Assembly: GCA_014925825.1 (NCBI GenBank)
Contig: JACGCK010000006.1
Coordinates: 744,001 to 808,000 of the forward strand
DNA length: 64,000 bases
Direction of reading: 5' to 3'
DNA from: Pholiota molesta
Lineage: Eukaryota > Basidiomycota > Agaricomycetes > Agaricales > Strophariaceae
The notes under the pieces were generated by a model, which did not search any database, was not told the DNA's origin, and saw only the letters and a program-made list of their open reading frames with translations. Both the position numbers and the translations under genes were made by a program. Within the stretch, counting starts at the first letter, position 1. Every line of letters begins with the position of its first letter. Shown one piece after another: positions 11,419 to 23,606 of this stretch.

Positions 11419-12320
11419 ATGTTTTCGCGTTTTGCTCGCCTCCCCCTGCGCAGATGTCTCCATACAAGCGCTGGCGCTGCACGATCAGCTAGCTCGCTCG
11501 GCAGGGCAGCCAGAGTTGCCTTTGGCATCTCTGCAGCTACGGCTACTTACATGACTTGGCAAATGACGCAAGAGAAAAATCAAATTTGGATGGACTCTCC
11601 TCGCTCACTGAATTGTACGTATCTATAATGACTCCCCGTGAGACGTGCGCTGAATGGAAAGCGACAGCTACAGAGCATTCTCAACCTGCCAAACTATCAC
11701 GGCCCGTTGAGGCACCCTCAGAACCCATTTCCTCTACGACAATTGTCGAAGTCGACGTGTTCGTCCCCGACGCGCCTTCCGAACCAGAAAGCACTCCAGC
11801 CGCAGCTGCCGAGACCCCGTCTACAGAAGGAGAGGGAGAGACCGCATCAGGAGAAGGAGAGACCCCGTCAGGCGAGGCTGCGGCCTCAGGCGGCGCGTTC
11901 AACCCTGTAACTGGCGAGATCAATTGGGATTGCCCATGTCTTGGAGGCATGGCCCATGGTCCTTGCGGACCTGAATTTCGAGAGGCGTTCTCCTGCTTTG
12001 TCTTCTCTGAAGCTGAGCCAAAGGGCATTAACTGCGTGGACAAATTCCAGAACATGCAGAACTGCTTCAGAGCTCATCCTGACGTCTATGCTGATGGTGC
12101 GTATGTTCCTTGCTGGCGACCTGACACGATAGACTGAACAATTATCATATCTAAAGAAATCATGAACGATGACGATGACGAATCGCCAGCCACCACTGAT
12201 GCTGAAGGTTCAAGTGCTCTACCCCCTTCAGAGCATTTGGACACTGGCAAGCTCGAAGGTGAAGCTCCATCGACCCCTGAAAAGTCGCCACTGGACACAC
12301 CTGTTTCTACCGACTCATAG
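11419..12320 (+). CDS. MIA40: Mitochondrial intermembrane space import protein Mia40
   Basis: Oxidoreductase of the mitochondrial intermembrane space that introduces disulfides into imported CX3C and CX9C proteins and is re-oxidised by Erv1. Three exons (11419-11614, 11662-12096, 12157-12320) give 264 residues in consistent phase. The N-terminus is an Arg-rich presequence followed by a hydrophobic anchor ([15 protein letters not shown]). A Ser/Pro/Glu-rich linker follows, then the core [15 protein letters not shown] with the redox CPC, and the twin CX9C motifs [11 protein letters not shown] and [11 protein letters not shown]. The tail is acidic. This is the membrane-anchored form usual for fungi. 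The acceptor of intron 1 (GGAAAG at 11661) was chosen because it restores the frame without a stop. Confidence 0.93.
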
Positions 12321-12716
12321 GGCAGAATCTGCCTTGAAAGTCATCCAAAACCAAAAACCGCCATCATCGGAGGACTTATAGACCCGCATTGTAGACATAC
12401 TCATATCGCATTATTAATCTATCTATTCGGACCCCCCACTTACCTTCATCTCGTCAATCCTTGGAAACTTAGCAATGTCTATTAGGACTTGATAATACTC
12501 ATGGAACTCACCCGGGATTAATATCCTTGTGCCAATGGCTGCTATTAGTACTCCTTGAAATGGTGGAGAGCTAACGTTTAGGCAGAACACTCAGAAGCAA
12601 GCAGGACGTCTGAAAGGATATGAAATACGAGATATAGCAATACAGATAAAACCAGGTATACAAGCAAAACAGCAGAATTACAGCAGAAACAACAAGCAGT
12701 CGGGTCCATATACATT
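12321..12716. other. Convergent 3' flanks of MIA40 and MCM2
   Basis: This 396-base gap separates the stop codons of MIA40 (plus) and MCM2 (minus), so it should hold both polyadenylation regions. It is AT-rich; ATTAATC at 12413 and AATACG near 12625 are possible 3'-processing signals. No gene is visible. Confidence 0.45.
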
Positions 12717-15700
12717 CTAATCCATCCTAAAGTGCTTTTCAATGACCTTATCACCCAAGACATATCCATTGGTAGTGAATAACTTGGAGCGCAAGAAAGG
12801 TTTAATATCGAAGATATCGTGTTCTTTGGCCTGTGAAATTTGGTGATGAGTATTTTTTTCTTTGAAGGAGCGTGCACAAAAATAACGCACCTTATCCTCG
12901 AGCTCAGATAATTTTACTATAACATTCTCGGGTTGCTCATGATACCTTAACTGGTGCTCGCGAACCTTGAGCTTGATGAGGTTCCCAAGTAGGAATGCAA
13001 GCAACTCTTCGTGATCCTTTGACTGGGTGAGGTACTTCCTGAATCCCTATAAGCGTACATGACAATTAATATCCAATATACCACGGAGAATGACAGCAAG
13101 GACAAAACGCACTCTTTGCAGTGTTTTCTTAATGCTCAACTTCTGCGCGCTGACGAAGCTTCCAACAGCGACCTCGATTGCCAGGTCAATGTCATCCGCA
13201 CGAACATATTCACGCAGAGCCATCTTCGCGCTAGCCTCTGCCATGCGAATCATGCTTTCCAGATGACGCACTGTGATTGGGTAAGATCCGGTAGCCATTG
13301 ATTCACGCCTCAAATCTGCGAAGAGCCGCGAGAGCTTCTCTTGGTCAAGATCGAACAATTTGGGCTTGATCTTCTCCTTTGCATATATGATGTACTTGCG
13401 CAAAATGTCTTGTGGGATAATCTATAATTGCAATATTGAGCAAATACTCAATCAAGTTGGAGGGGATAAAGACTTACATCGGCATCCAAAGTCGTTGCAA
13501 CAGCCATCTCCTCCGTCTCCTTATCGAACTTCGGATGGCTGCGCAAATGACTGCCCACCACGAATCGCGCGAGCAGCTCGTCCATAACCGGGTCCACCGT
13601 ATCTTTCACCACACAAAGCACGTCGAAACGCGACAAGATAGGCTCCGTAAGCTCCACATTTTGCGCGAATGGGATCGTTGGGTTATACCGCCCACGGATC
13701 GGATTGGCAGCAGCGATAATCGCACAGCGCGCTTGGAGACTGGTGACAATACCTGCCTTGGAGATGGAAATGGACTGCTGCTCCATGGCTTCGTGGATGG
13801 ACGTTCGGTCCGCGTCGTTCATCTTGTCGAATTCGTCGATGAGGCAGGTGCCCTTGTCCGCGAGGACGAGCGCACCGCCTTCGAGAGTCCATTCTTGCGT
13901 AATGGGGTCCTTGCGTACGCTGGCGGTGAGACCGACGGCTGAAGCACCTTGGCCTGTGGCGAAGACCGAACGATGGGCAGTCTTTTCGACATACTTCAGG
14001 AATTGCGATTTCGCGGTACCGGGATCTCCTAGAAGGAGTACGTTGATGTCACCACGGATGCGATGTTTGTGGTTGATATCCTTAGACACGCCTCCGAAGA
14101 GCGACAGAGCAATAGCAGTTTTGATGTCCTCGTGGCCATAAATCGAAGGAGCGATCGATTTGATGATGCGTTTGCGGATACGTTCATCTTTAGCCAGGTT
14201 TCGCATCTCCCTCTCATCTTCCTCCGTAAGACGGAATGCGGCGAACAAATCCTCTTTCTTGTTGACATGATTGGCTTCAATGACGGTCGAGAAGACAGGG
14301 AATCCGTTTTTTGCATTCAAAGACGCGTCGAAGTTGTTGCGGTAAATACCAGTTACTTCCTATAGTCCTATTCTATTAGCAAGTATCATGATAAAAGACG
14401 ACATTCGATCACTAACCACTTCCTCTCCTGGTTTTGCACTGTCGATAAGGTCCCACAAAAGAATGACTTCACGATGCCTGGGTAAGCGACCTGCAGGGAC
14501 CGATCCAGGAGATTCCTGAAGGGTCATCTTTTGGTAGTTACGATATACAGTCTACAAAAGAGAAAAAAAAATTAGCTGAATGCATCTTCAAATTGTGTAA
14601 TCACATACTTGTTCGGAATTCACAGTAAATGGACCTTTGCTCTCGCAATTTGCGCAATAGCTAATCTTCACTTCTCTGGATGCATCCTGATAGAAGGGAC
14701 CGAGAACAGCACCACACTTCCGACAATCAAACTTCACATATTTAAGCTGAGGGAAAACACCTGTCCTTCGTGTGACAACACCAGAAACTCGAACAAGATT
14801 GTTGAGGTTAGACCGGCGCAAATCTCGGAGGGTAGAGCTCAGAGGAAGATCGGCGATGCGGACATGAACCTCAGAGTGAATGCGCTTATAGGATGGGAAA
14901 AAGACGAGGATGGCATTGAGTGCGATTTCATCAAAGATTTCGAGCATAGCGGCAGGTGAATTGGTCAGAAAGTATGCCAAAATAGGTTTAGACAGTGCCA
15001 AATGAAGATAGGATATTTCCAGTGATTCCGAGTTGGCTGATTATCAAGTTAGTCAGAAATAGGGAGGTGGTTGCATCTTTGCTTACTTTCTCCCAATTGT
15101 TTGATTCGTTGACCATAGACCGATGCACCGTGTTCATCGACGTAGGTCGTTAAGAATTGGCGGAAATGCCTGACAATCGATCGGCGGACGCGGTCATGAG
15201 CAATCCACTCGACAATGGACTTTGCCTTGATATCACTGAGTTGTTCCAAAGGGATTTCCTGTTGAGGTAACACATGAAAAAGGCAATACAAAAGTGGGGC
15301 TTGAAGGAGACCTACATCCTCGATACCGTCAAGATCATCAGCATCGCGGCGTTCGTCATATTGTCTCCTTGTGCGCCTTTTCATAGTCGATATCCCTAGT
15401 TCATCGCCATCTTCGTCGTCCATGTCATTGTCGCTGCCCAAGAAAGCAGGTGCATGGCTTCGGCGAGCCGCACGTTGACCTCTCCTATCCCCACGTTCTG
15501 CACGGTCACGACGCGCCATCTTTGCTTCAGCGGCACGCCGTGCAGCAGCTGATAGCTCTTCTACTTCGTCATCGTCGTCGATTCCGGCTTCTGAATACCT
15601 GTCAAGGACGTCGTTTGCAGCGTAATCCCTGTGATACAGCACCCGTCAGTGACTGTGTTGAGATTCAGAGTGTTGCACGCATACTCTTCCAGAGTTTCTC

Positions 15701-15967
15701 CGAACAAGTCTTCCCCATCCGCATCTTCGTCGGCACCCTCTACGTCGCGGATTGCATCTCGGTCATCCAGGCTATCATCGGTGTCGGAAAAGGGAGCAGG
15801 CGGAGACGATGATGGAAGGGACGAATTTGAGGGACGACGCGTCGGTGTCGCGTGTTGTGGGGGAGAGGAAGGGGGAGGAGACGAGTCTCTTTGACGTTTA
15901 GCTCCACGGGGAGGCTATTAGAACCATTTAGAGCCATTAACAGATGAAAAGACGCGTCTCTTACCAT
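12717..15967 (-). CDS. MCM2: DNA replication licensing factor Mcm2
   Basis: Subunit of the MCM2-7 replicative helicase, loaded at origins in G1 and active in S phase in the nucleus. About 900 residues from about 10 exons. The acidic, Ser/Pro-rich N-terminus ([12 protein letters not shown]) holds the Mcm2-specific tail that is a DDK target in other fungi. A zinc finger reads CRKCG...YCANC near 14640-14750. The AAA+ module has GDPGTAKS (Walker A), [11 protein letters not shown] (Walker B) and LSRFDV (arginine finger). The C-terminal region contains [21 protein letters not shown] and ends KHFRMD. Exon 1 holds only the start codon: ATG at 15967-15965 is followed directly by GTAAGA, and exon 2 starts at 15914 with CCT CCC CGT after a stop in the unspliced frame. 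No frame breaks seen. Confidence 0.95.
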
Positions 15968-16165
15968 TATGCAGTGATGTAGGAAGGAAGTTAATGACAA
16001 TACGCGACGCGTTCAATTTTCTGAAAGCTGAGTTTCAATAGCGCGTTCAGGCGGAGCCTCAATCTGGTTCAAGCACTAACTTGTCCACACATAAGTACAC
16101 CTAACATTACTGCCTATAAATCTAAAAAGACATCCCGCACTACCTGAAAACTGGAAAGGGCCCAG

Positions 16166-16704
16166 CTACGATAATTCCGGTTTTACAGCTTCGAATGTAC
16201 CGAACCCAGCCTCTTTCATGAGCTCAGGTGTGATAGGTTTCGGGAAATTTGGTATCGGTTGCCTGTCCATATTCCATTAGAAACCTCATCCAAGTCTCGT
16301 TTGCCCAGAAGATGAAACGCACTCTCTCATATCCCAAACGTCTTCGCTACTCTTGCCTATTCGTCGCTTTGCCCACCATTCTGCCCGACGACGAATCCAG
16401 GCTTCGCGCTGCTCTTCTGGGTGCATGACCTTCAGCGTCAAACAAAACTTAAACTCCTCGAATTTGCCTTCGCAGTTACTTCTCCGACCATATCGATATA
16501 GAGATTTCATTTGGTTGCGAATGACTGTAGCATCTATTGTCAACCTCTGCAAAAGGACAACGCTGTGTTTGTTCTCTCTTACCGCTGCAGGCAAGGTAAT
16601 CATCGAAAACGGTGACACATCCTGGGATGTCCTCTGGCGTAGGATGAAGCAGGCGGAGTCTTGCTCTTCCTGCTCGACTGCTTTTTGAAGTCGATTTTAG
16701 ACAT
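16166..16704 (-). CDS. EMI1-like DUF3128 protein
   Basis: Small CxnC-type protein of the DUF3128 family, related to yeast Emi1 (early meiotic induction); relatives are linked to mitochondria and have paired cysteines. Conserved pieces in order are LHPTPEDIPGC, FDDYLACS, intron 1, RNQMKSLYRYGRRSNC, FEEFKFCLTLK, SSEDVWDMRE, intron 2, then PNFPKPITPELMKEAGFGTF and stop at 16166-16168. The start is unresolved: the first ATG at 16704-16702 is one frame out relative to LHPTPEDIPG, with a run of five T (plus strand) between them. Either a one-base expansion lies in that run or the true start is elsewhere. It lies in tandem 200 bases upstream of MCM2. Confidence 0.75.
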
Positions 16705-17472
16705 GGGCTACCAAGTTAACGCCTGTTAACGCGCTCCTGTGGCAACAATACCGACCTAGCTTCCGAGAGAAACAAGGCCATACAAAGACGGATCAACATG
16801 CAGTCATCAAAGATTCAACTCCTGGCCTCAGGCTGTCGAAACCAAGTCCAAACTGTAACTGCTGTAATTGAATGTGAATACCTTCGATAGCTCCTTGACG
16901 TTTTCAGCGTCTAAAAAGGTATGTAAAAGATATGGACAAGCGAAACATTAGACAGTGATACTTCGAAAAATCAATGGACGGATCTGCCACGGTGTGCCAA
17001 CGCCTGCGTGTCATTCTTGTACGTTCCGTGCTCAGTACTCAGTGCTGGATCAAGATAGCTTTCAACAGCCGAAAAGATTACTTGGAAATATTAATTTTCG
17101 GTTTTTATGGCAATGAATATCGATTTAGCATATCAACCTACTAGACTCAATAACATAGTAGTAAGGTGTAAGTTAGTACCCTTCTATACGTGAATTCAGA
17201 ACATAGATGAGAAATCAAGCCACAACTTCAAAAAAGCGGTCCACTAATGTAAATCAATAATTTGGATCCTCCTTGCCTGATGAAAAACTTGTAAGGCAGC
17301 ATACCCACCAAAAATTATACAGAATGAGAATAGTCAGACATGTACAAGGTGATTCAAGAATCACATCTGGAAGCAAAGACAACCACGATATAAAGGGGTA
17401 TTAGTAGGATTCTATAGCAGACAATCCAGTGGAAATAAAGATACACCTAACCTACAAAACCGACAAAAGAGA
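16705..17472. other. Intergenic between EMI1-like and BOS1
   Basis: About 770 bases, AT-rich, holding the promoter side of the EMI1-like gene and the 3' flank of BOS1. I see no open frame of note, no repeat and no RNA gene. Confidence 0.5.
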
Positions 17473-18474
17473 TCATCCTAGGTATTTCCATATCAAGTAG
17501 AAACAAAAGAACGTAAAAATAGCACCAGCAAAGAAGATATAGGTGTCTTGCGTACTGAAAGTATCACAACGAGATTAGCTTCAGAGAACAATACGTAAAG
17601 GAGCACCAGTAACACACCTGCGTCTCTCAATCCACCCAATAACATCTCTGCTCAGTCCCAGTGTGTTGGCCACATTCAATAGCCGCCGTTGCGTTCCTTT
17701 GAGCATTTGGCGCTGGTCAACAAGGTTATCCAGCACCTCACGACCCTGTGCTAAAACTCGTCCAACCGCGTATCCGTATTCTGGATGAAACTATGTTCGT
17801 CCAACGCACGAAACTCTCTGCCGCCTATTCCTGGTGTAGAACTTCGAAATGGCGACTCGGATATCGTTTCCCTTGCGGTCGCAGGCCAGGATGGAGGGTC
17901 GAATGATTGGGCTGTGCTTGGGGTAGCGTCGGCGGGCGTCAGAAGGGGACAATGGAGCGGCAGATGCAGCGGATGCGGATATAAGTTCTGCACGGTTAGA
18001 CTCGTGGATCTACGCGCCATAGTGCATGTTCAGACTTTGGAAGTAAGACAGGCGCAGATACGTACAGCAGCAGTGTTCTCCTCCTTTAGCCGTTCAAACT
18101 GGGTTCGTAGCTCCGTATAATCAGCACGGAATTTTTGCACGCGCCTGGAAAGAGTGCACAAAAAATTATGTTTTAGTAATATGAAGGGGGGAATTGAAGT
18201 ATCGCACATTTGTGCTTTCTCTTGTTTAGCTTTTATGATTTCACGTTTCGTCATTGAGTCATAGTCGTCAATCGTTCGGTGCATAGCAAAAGCGACGCAG
18301 ATATCTGTCCTACAGTTCACAAACACTTCGTCAGTTAATCAGTTGTATCTAAACCAAAAAAAAATCATTCAGCTTACCTAGAAGTGCTGGTGAGTTGTCG
18401 CCATTCCGCAGTTTCTCCATGTCGGCCTGTAAGGAATTGGTCTGGCGCACGCCGGAGGTATATAGAGAGTTCAT
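17473..18474 (-). CDS. BOS1: Bos1/membrin-type Golgi SNARE, frame broken as given
   Basis: v-SNARE of ER-to-Golgi transport vesicles (GOSR2/membrin family), anchored by one C-terminal membrane segment. The start at 18474 gives MNSLYTSGVRQTNSLQADME, the typical Bos1 start. Later pieces are HRTIDDYDSMTKREIIKAKQ, VQKFRADYTELRTQFERLKE, REFRALDEHSFIQNTDTRLDEF, then the SNARE motif VLDNLVDQRQMLKGTQRRLL, and the membrane tail DTYIFFAGAIFTFFCFYLIW ending KYLG. These do not lie in one frame. At 17753-17756 (AAAA, read TTTT) the frame stops just after LDEF, while LAQGREVLDNL continues one base off with no intron signal. At 18288-18291 (AAAA) the conserved GQISASL and AMHRTIDDYD are also one base off, though an acceptor at GACAG could bypass that one. 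NRAELISASAAS may mark a third shift near 17945. As given, the product would lack its SNARE motif and anchor. Assembly error is likelier than loss of an essential gene. Confidence 0.85.
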
Positions 18475-21400
18475 GACTGCGTAATCCTAGGCTTGTGGGG
18501 TGGATGGCGTAGGATATTTCGTGCGTTGTGCAGTATGCACAATGTGCACGAGAGGTCGATAGCAATAGGGAATGCAGTGTGCACTAGCTCAGCTGCGTTG
18601 GGATCGTGTATGTGCATCACGGGAACAGCCGACACGTTGACTCCACATCGTCATGTGATAATCATTGGCTTTGGTTTCATTGGACTATAAATAGATCCTT
18701 CATTTCCTTCAAATTGCCTTTATTTCCCCACTGCCAGGCAATTGGCAAGAACCATGTCATGGAGCGATATAAAATCTCTGGCAGGATAAAAACCCTACTA
18801 TTTGGAGACCGCATAAATGAGGTTGTGCTGAAGTCCATCCATCACACCGGCATTGTGTCCTTCAAGACCAAACTAGTATCACTTTTATAAGCGCCCAAGA
18901 TCAAACATAGAACGCAAGGTTTTGTAGAGCTTCATTATCTCCCTTGTATTATGAATAGTAACGTTGGAACTACGACCCGTTGACGCGAGGGGGCTTGTAA
19001 TTGTGAAGGGGTTAAGAAGAAGATCGTGCAACCATGCTCAAATGGGTATTGAACAGGCCTTGAGGCCGCAGGGGTGCTTGAACTGCATGATATCTTTAAC
19101 AAAGTAAATGACCTGCAGAAGCTTCCATTTCCCGAAGGAACTGTTATATATCTATATATGTTAATTACTATCTGCTCTTATCTAAGATTATAATGAATCT
19201 GCCATGGACTCACTGGTATCCAGGATCGCAAAAGCTCGCAAACCAATCCTACTTTCCATTACATATTGTTCCATAATATTCATCCGACTTCAAACAAAAT
19301 TTTGCATGGGTTAGATCCACACTATGCATCTCGCGATCAGCGAAGGCGATTTCTCTGCGAAGCTGTTTCCTGACTCCGGGCATCCATGGACTCATGCCAG
19401 CGCAGTTAGACATAAAATTCACTGGCTTGCTATTTTTTGTTCGCAATACACATCAAATCCTTCAATACAAACACAACATCGTACATATGCACTGTGGAGA
19501 ATCAAATGTCCTGTATAAAAACCACACTATCTCCGAGGGTGTTGAGTACAAGCTCAGCACTACGCCAAATCTACGCACGCCCGTACGCACAACTCTCGCG
19601 CGCTCTCGGAGATCGCTAACTCCTCGGCAAGCTCACGTCGGCAGCGGCAACGATTCCGATTCAGACAACACCACCTGGCCCAACTTGAAGAACTCCTTCT
19701 CTGACGCAACTCTGACCCAGTTCTCCCATCTAAGTACGGCCACAAACGCCCACTGTGAAGCTTCTGGGTTTCACGTCCTACGATATACTGCAAGCCCAAA
19801 ATAGTGCTCATTCCGCGGCTCCAGCCGCCGGCCGTTCTAGATCCTTGGCACGGCTGCAATTCTGAATTCAAACCGAATTCAAACCGTACCCTTCACTTCA
19901 TCCATCTCCCTCTGGCAAGTCGCCGCTTGGTCGCCGCTGGCAGCGTCGAGCAGACTTACTTACTTACAGATGACGCGCCCGAATTTCACGGACACCAGTA
20001 CTTCCTTGTATACAGTCCTCTATAGACCCGCAACCAGCCGCCACCCCAAACCACAGGCTCAGGCGGACCTGAGGACTGAGAATTAGGAATCCCCTACTAC
20101 CGGCGTAAACAATGAGCTCGCTAACACCGTATGGTCAGATGAAGACGCCGCCTCCTAGCCAACTGCGAATGCAACGACCAATAAGTATATATTTTGAATT
20201 CAGTATGGCATTATTGCGCGCGCGGTGCTCGGACTCAAGGGACGCACCCAGGATACTTAACGCAACGGCGGATCAGCATACGCATACTGGCACACGGCTG
20301 CACTTGTGAGTACGTATCTGGCTTTATTCCAATGCATATACTCCTTGGAGTAAACAAAAGAGAATAACGGGGAAAGCCTAAAGCTCACCAGGACTCACCT
20401 CAGTCTGCCTTCGTCTCCGTCTCCGTTCTGGGCGCAATTGGTGAATCTACCGTAGCGCATGCCACCAACAAGCTTTAGCCCCGCACAGGCGTCCAGAATC
20501 TGCTGCAAAACACGACCGCAATTCTGCCATCACGTACATTTTAGCATGCGGATCTGCACATACACAGAGCCAGTGTGAGTGTGTCGCATCTGGGGAATCC
20601 CCATGCATATGCAGTAAGAATCAGATGGATCCGCGGGTGTGCCCGAAGCACGTCAGGGCTAACGGACGAGCGCTAATAAGTACGTACGTATGTGATTATG
20701 TGGATTAGCCTCCCTTCCCCATGTACTCGATATGTTATATAACGCTTATGCACGCCAACGGTCACCCTGCTACAAAACTACATATCCTACAAAAAATATA
20801 TACCTTTGCGACATTGGTGTGCCGCGCAGAATTGCGGCGTCGCGACGAGGGAAGGACCCGTCGCTGCCACTGCGCAGTCCATATTTATATTCTGCTCCAA
20901 ACATATTCAAGAAATCACGTACATGTGCGTTTGTCCTTTCTTTGTTTGGGTTCTTCTCCAGGTTCGGACCCCAATGGACCTGCATATCTATCAAGTCTCT
21001 GTTAGGTCTATCCTTTATCCATTCTTATATTTATATTTCACGATGTTTCGCAGCCAACATAGTCGAGTCTACAGCCAACATCAAACGGAAGTCCGAGCCA
21101 GAGGCGAATGGAACAGAAATTTCTGCTTCGAAATTCACACCAGGACGAAATGTCGAAGGTGTGGCCTATCTTATTCAAAATTTCCTAGAAAAGGAAAGCT
21201 CTTGAACATCGGGGGCATTGGCGGATCACCAGGGCCGCAAAATAGTAGAGGACCTGGCAATACTTCCTTACCCCGTAAATCTACCAGAACGACGCCAGGG
21301 TTAACTATAACGCACTTGCTTATATTTATTCTGGAAGCGGGTGCAAACGATCTAACCAACACCATAGAACAACTATAGAAATGATACCTAGAACAAATAG

Positions 21401-22589
21401 AATACACAGAATAGAATATTCTCCAGCCCCAAGAAGTCAGTCCAAGGACTCACCCGACGGGCGTGCGTGCGTGCGTCCTGACCGTCCTTTAATTACACAC
21501 TGTCACGACTACTCACGATGGAGGCACAACTGAGGAAGCGCCGCACTTCCAAGGAGTCATGGGGCGTGGAAGCGCGAGCTGCATTGGGGATGGACGAAAT
21601 ACCGGATAAAGTAACTGGACACTGAGAATATCCAGCGGCGCCGCTATCTCCAGTCTTGGCGCAAGATACTCGTGCTCCGCTGGGTTGACAAAAATATCAG
21701 CGTATGTACATACTTAGATGCTGTTGGACTGTACATAGAGCAAATTTCATGTCCACGCCCGTGATAGTTCTGCGCGATGGGGATGCTATACGGGGCACCC
21801 ACGCTGGGATAAAATGGAATGTACCGGATATACTGACATTGGCAAGCGTTACACACAGGAGACCATTGAGGAAAATCAATGATAAGTATGCTTCACGACT
21901 GTCCAAGGGTAGGCCCGGGATGGATGAACGGAATGCCATTTAGATTTCGACCGGATGTATCGGTCATCATAGCCACCCACTACTGGACACCCGTACATCT
22001 ATTTCCGAGTCCATGATTACAAAAGATCATCTTACGCCGAACCTAAACGCTAATATCACCATTCGCACCCAATCCATCACTGACACTAGTCATCAGTCAG
22101 TCGATAGGTCACTCTTCCACCACCGAGCCAACCAGGCCATCTCAACAACAGTCACCGGTCACCGGTCGAGTGGGTGGAGGACATCTATTCTGCGTCCGCC
22201 TTTCTATGCGCCTCACAACCCCGTCTGTCCACTTTGCCATTGGCATTGGCAGTTATTGACATCGACAAACACGGGGCGAGATCAGGATTCAGTTGACGCG
22301 GATAACAACAGAATGAACATGGAACATGGAAAGACGCGGTTGAATTTTTATTTGGAATTCAGATGCTGGAATTTTGGAAGCACGATGGGGCTTGTGTAGG
22401 GGGGTGCGGTCGGGGATAACAACAGAACAAGAGTGGATGGATGGATGGCTCTAGTGCTGTGGTGTCTCAGGCTATTTTGTGGTGGGCTATCGCGAATCGA
22501 GATGCTGTCATGGGCCAACCCGGACCGGGGATGGGAGAGCGGGTGAGGGATCGAGTCTGAGAGATGAGAGATAGAGGTAGCAGCGACGG
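18475..22589. other. Gene-poor stretch with simple repeats
   Basis: Four kilobases without a gene I can name. There is a consensus TATA box at 18686. Short repeats include a direct repeat GAATTCAAACC x2 near 19863, GTACGTACGTATGTG near 20680, GCGTGCGTGCGTGCGTCC near 21461, GTCACCGGTCACCGGTC near 22152 and TGGATGGATGGATGG near 22434. Two pieces look somewhat coding: 20112 onward (MSSLTPYGQMKTPPPSQLRM) and 21057-21204 (ending YLIQNFLEKESS), but neither matches a family I know and I cannot connect them by splice sites. No reverse transcriptase, transposase or terminal repeats were recognised. Confidence 0.45.
18686..18693 (+). promoter_or_regulatory. Orphan consensus TATA box
   Basis: TATAAATA in the context GGACTATAAATAGATCC. 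It lies 212 bases upstream of the BOS1 start on the opposite strand, with only very short open frames following (a 12-codon frame from 18754 and an overlapping 43-codon frame). It may drive a non-coding or unannotated transcript divergent from BOS1, or be chance. Confidence 0.3.
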
Positions 22590-23488
22590 TCAGCGCCTAG
22601 CGCCGTGCTTTTTCGAGCCAGAGGGCTTCCGCGATGCCTTCCCACCCGCGCGCTCAGCCTTCTCAGTGCGGCGCTTGCGCTGCTTGATCTGCTCGCGCTT
22701 GCGCGCATCCTTCGTCTCGTAGCGCACCTTGCGCTCGCGGACCTTGGGCTTGGACGGGCGCTTGCCCGAGGCGTCGGGGGTCTTGGTGGTGCGTGATGGG
22801 GGGTGCGATGAGGATGAAGCCGAGGCGGTGGGATCGGTGTGGGTAGGGATGTCGGCCTTGGAGGGTCCATGGATGATGGTGTCGGGGTCAAAGTCCTCCA
22901 CGACAGTGACGGTGGCGAGCATCTCTTCATCCTCATACTCGTCATCGCGGGTAGCCTCGCGCTGAGATATGCCAGACCATTCGGCGTCGTCGTCTTCATC
23001 GCCGTCGTCTGCGTCTGCGACAGTGTCGGTAAGGGAGGCGAGCAAGAAGGGAATGGAGACGGACCTATGGTGGCGCCGTAGGCCTTTTCTACCTGGGATG
23101 CATTTTCAGCGGCCTGTTCGCGGAGCATGCGGCGTTGCTGGATGGAGATTGGGATGGATGGGCATGGACGAGGGTCAGCGACGAGAGACGACAGCGCGAG
23201 AAGAAAAAGGGACGAACGTCACGGCGTGCTTCGAGCCTGTCCTGCTTCTCTCTTTCCTTCGCCTTTGCACGGGCGGCCTCGGCCTTTGCGAGCTTTCGCT
23301 TGTGAAAGCCGGTGAGGAATTCCCTGGGGATGGGGGACTTGGGTAAGTGGGTGGCGGGGCAGGGTGGGAGGGGGTTACCTGCGGGCATCGTCGTCGAAGA
23401 CGACCTCCTTGATCTGGTCTTTGCGAGCGCGCTTCTTTGCGGCGACGGCGCCGTGGGCTCTTGTGAGGAGGGCGAGGTTGGTGTTCAT
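22590..23488 (-). CDS. RRP17: Nucleolar rRNA-processing protein, Rrp17/Nol12 family
   Basis: Member of the Nol12/Rrp17 family, nucleolar 5'-3' exonuclease-like proteins needed for 60S ribosomal subunit maturation. Four exons. Exon 1 starts at 23488 with MNTNLALLTRAHGAVAAKKR and runs into EVVFDDDAR. Exon 2 gives the signature REFLTGFHKRKLAKAEAARA. Exon 3 gives QRRMLREQAAENASQVEKAY. Exon 4 is an acidic stretch then a very basic tail ending KPSGSKKHGARR, a likely nucleolar localisation sequence. The family core with Lys/Arg-rich coiled helices is complete. It is divergent from the FAM72-domain gene with 118 bases between start codons. Confidence 0.9.
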
Positions 23489-23606
23489 GAGAGGGATGGA
23501 TGCTTTGTCAGCGAAAAAGGCGGAAGAGGAGGGAGCCCCATTTGGTTGGGATCGGGCACGGATCTGGGTATATTAGAGGGGAGAGAAAGCAGCGGGACGA
23601 GCAGCC
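23489..23606. promoter_or_regulatory. Bidirectional promoter RRP17 / FAM72
   Basis: Only 118 bases separate the two start codons, so core promoter elements must be shared or overlapping. A weak ATATTAG at 23569 is the only AT-rich element. Shared expression is inferred from spacing. Confidence 0.5.

Noticed and set aside
22508..23128. 206-codon minus-strand frame beginning MLREQAAENASQ
   Set aside because: Only its first 19 residues are real RRP17; after that it runs through the intron in the wrong frame.
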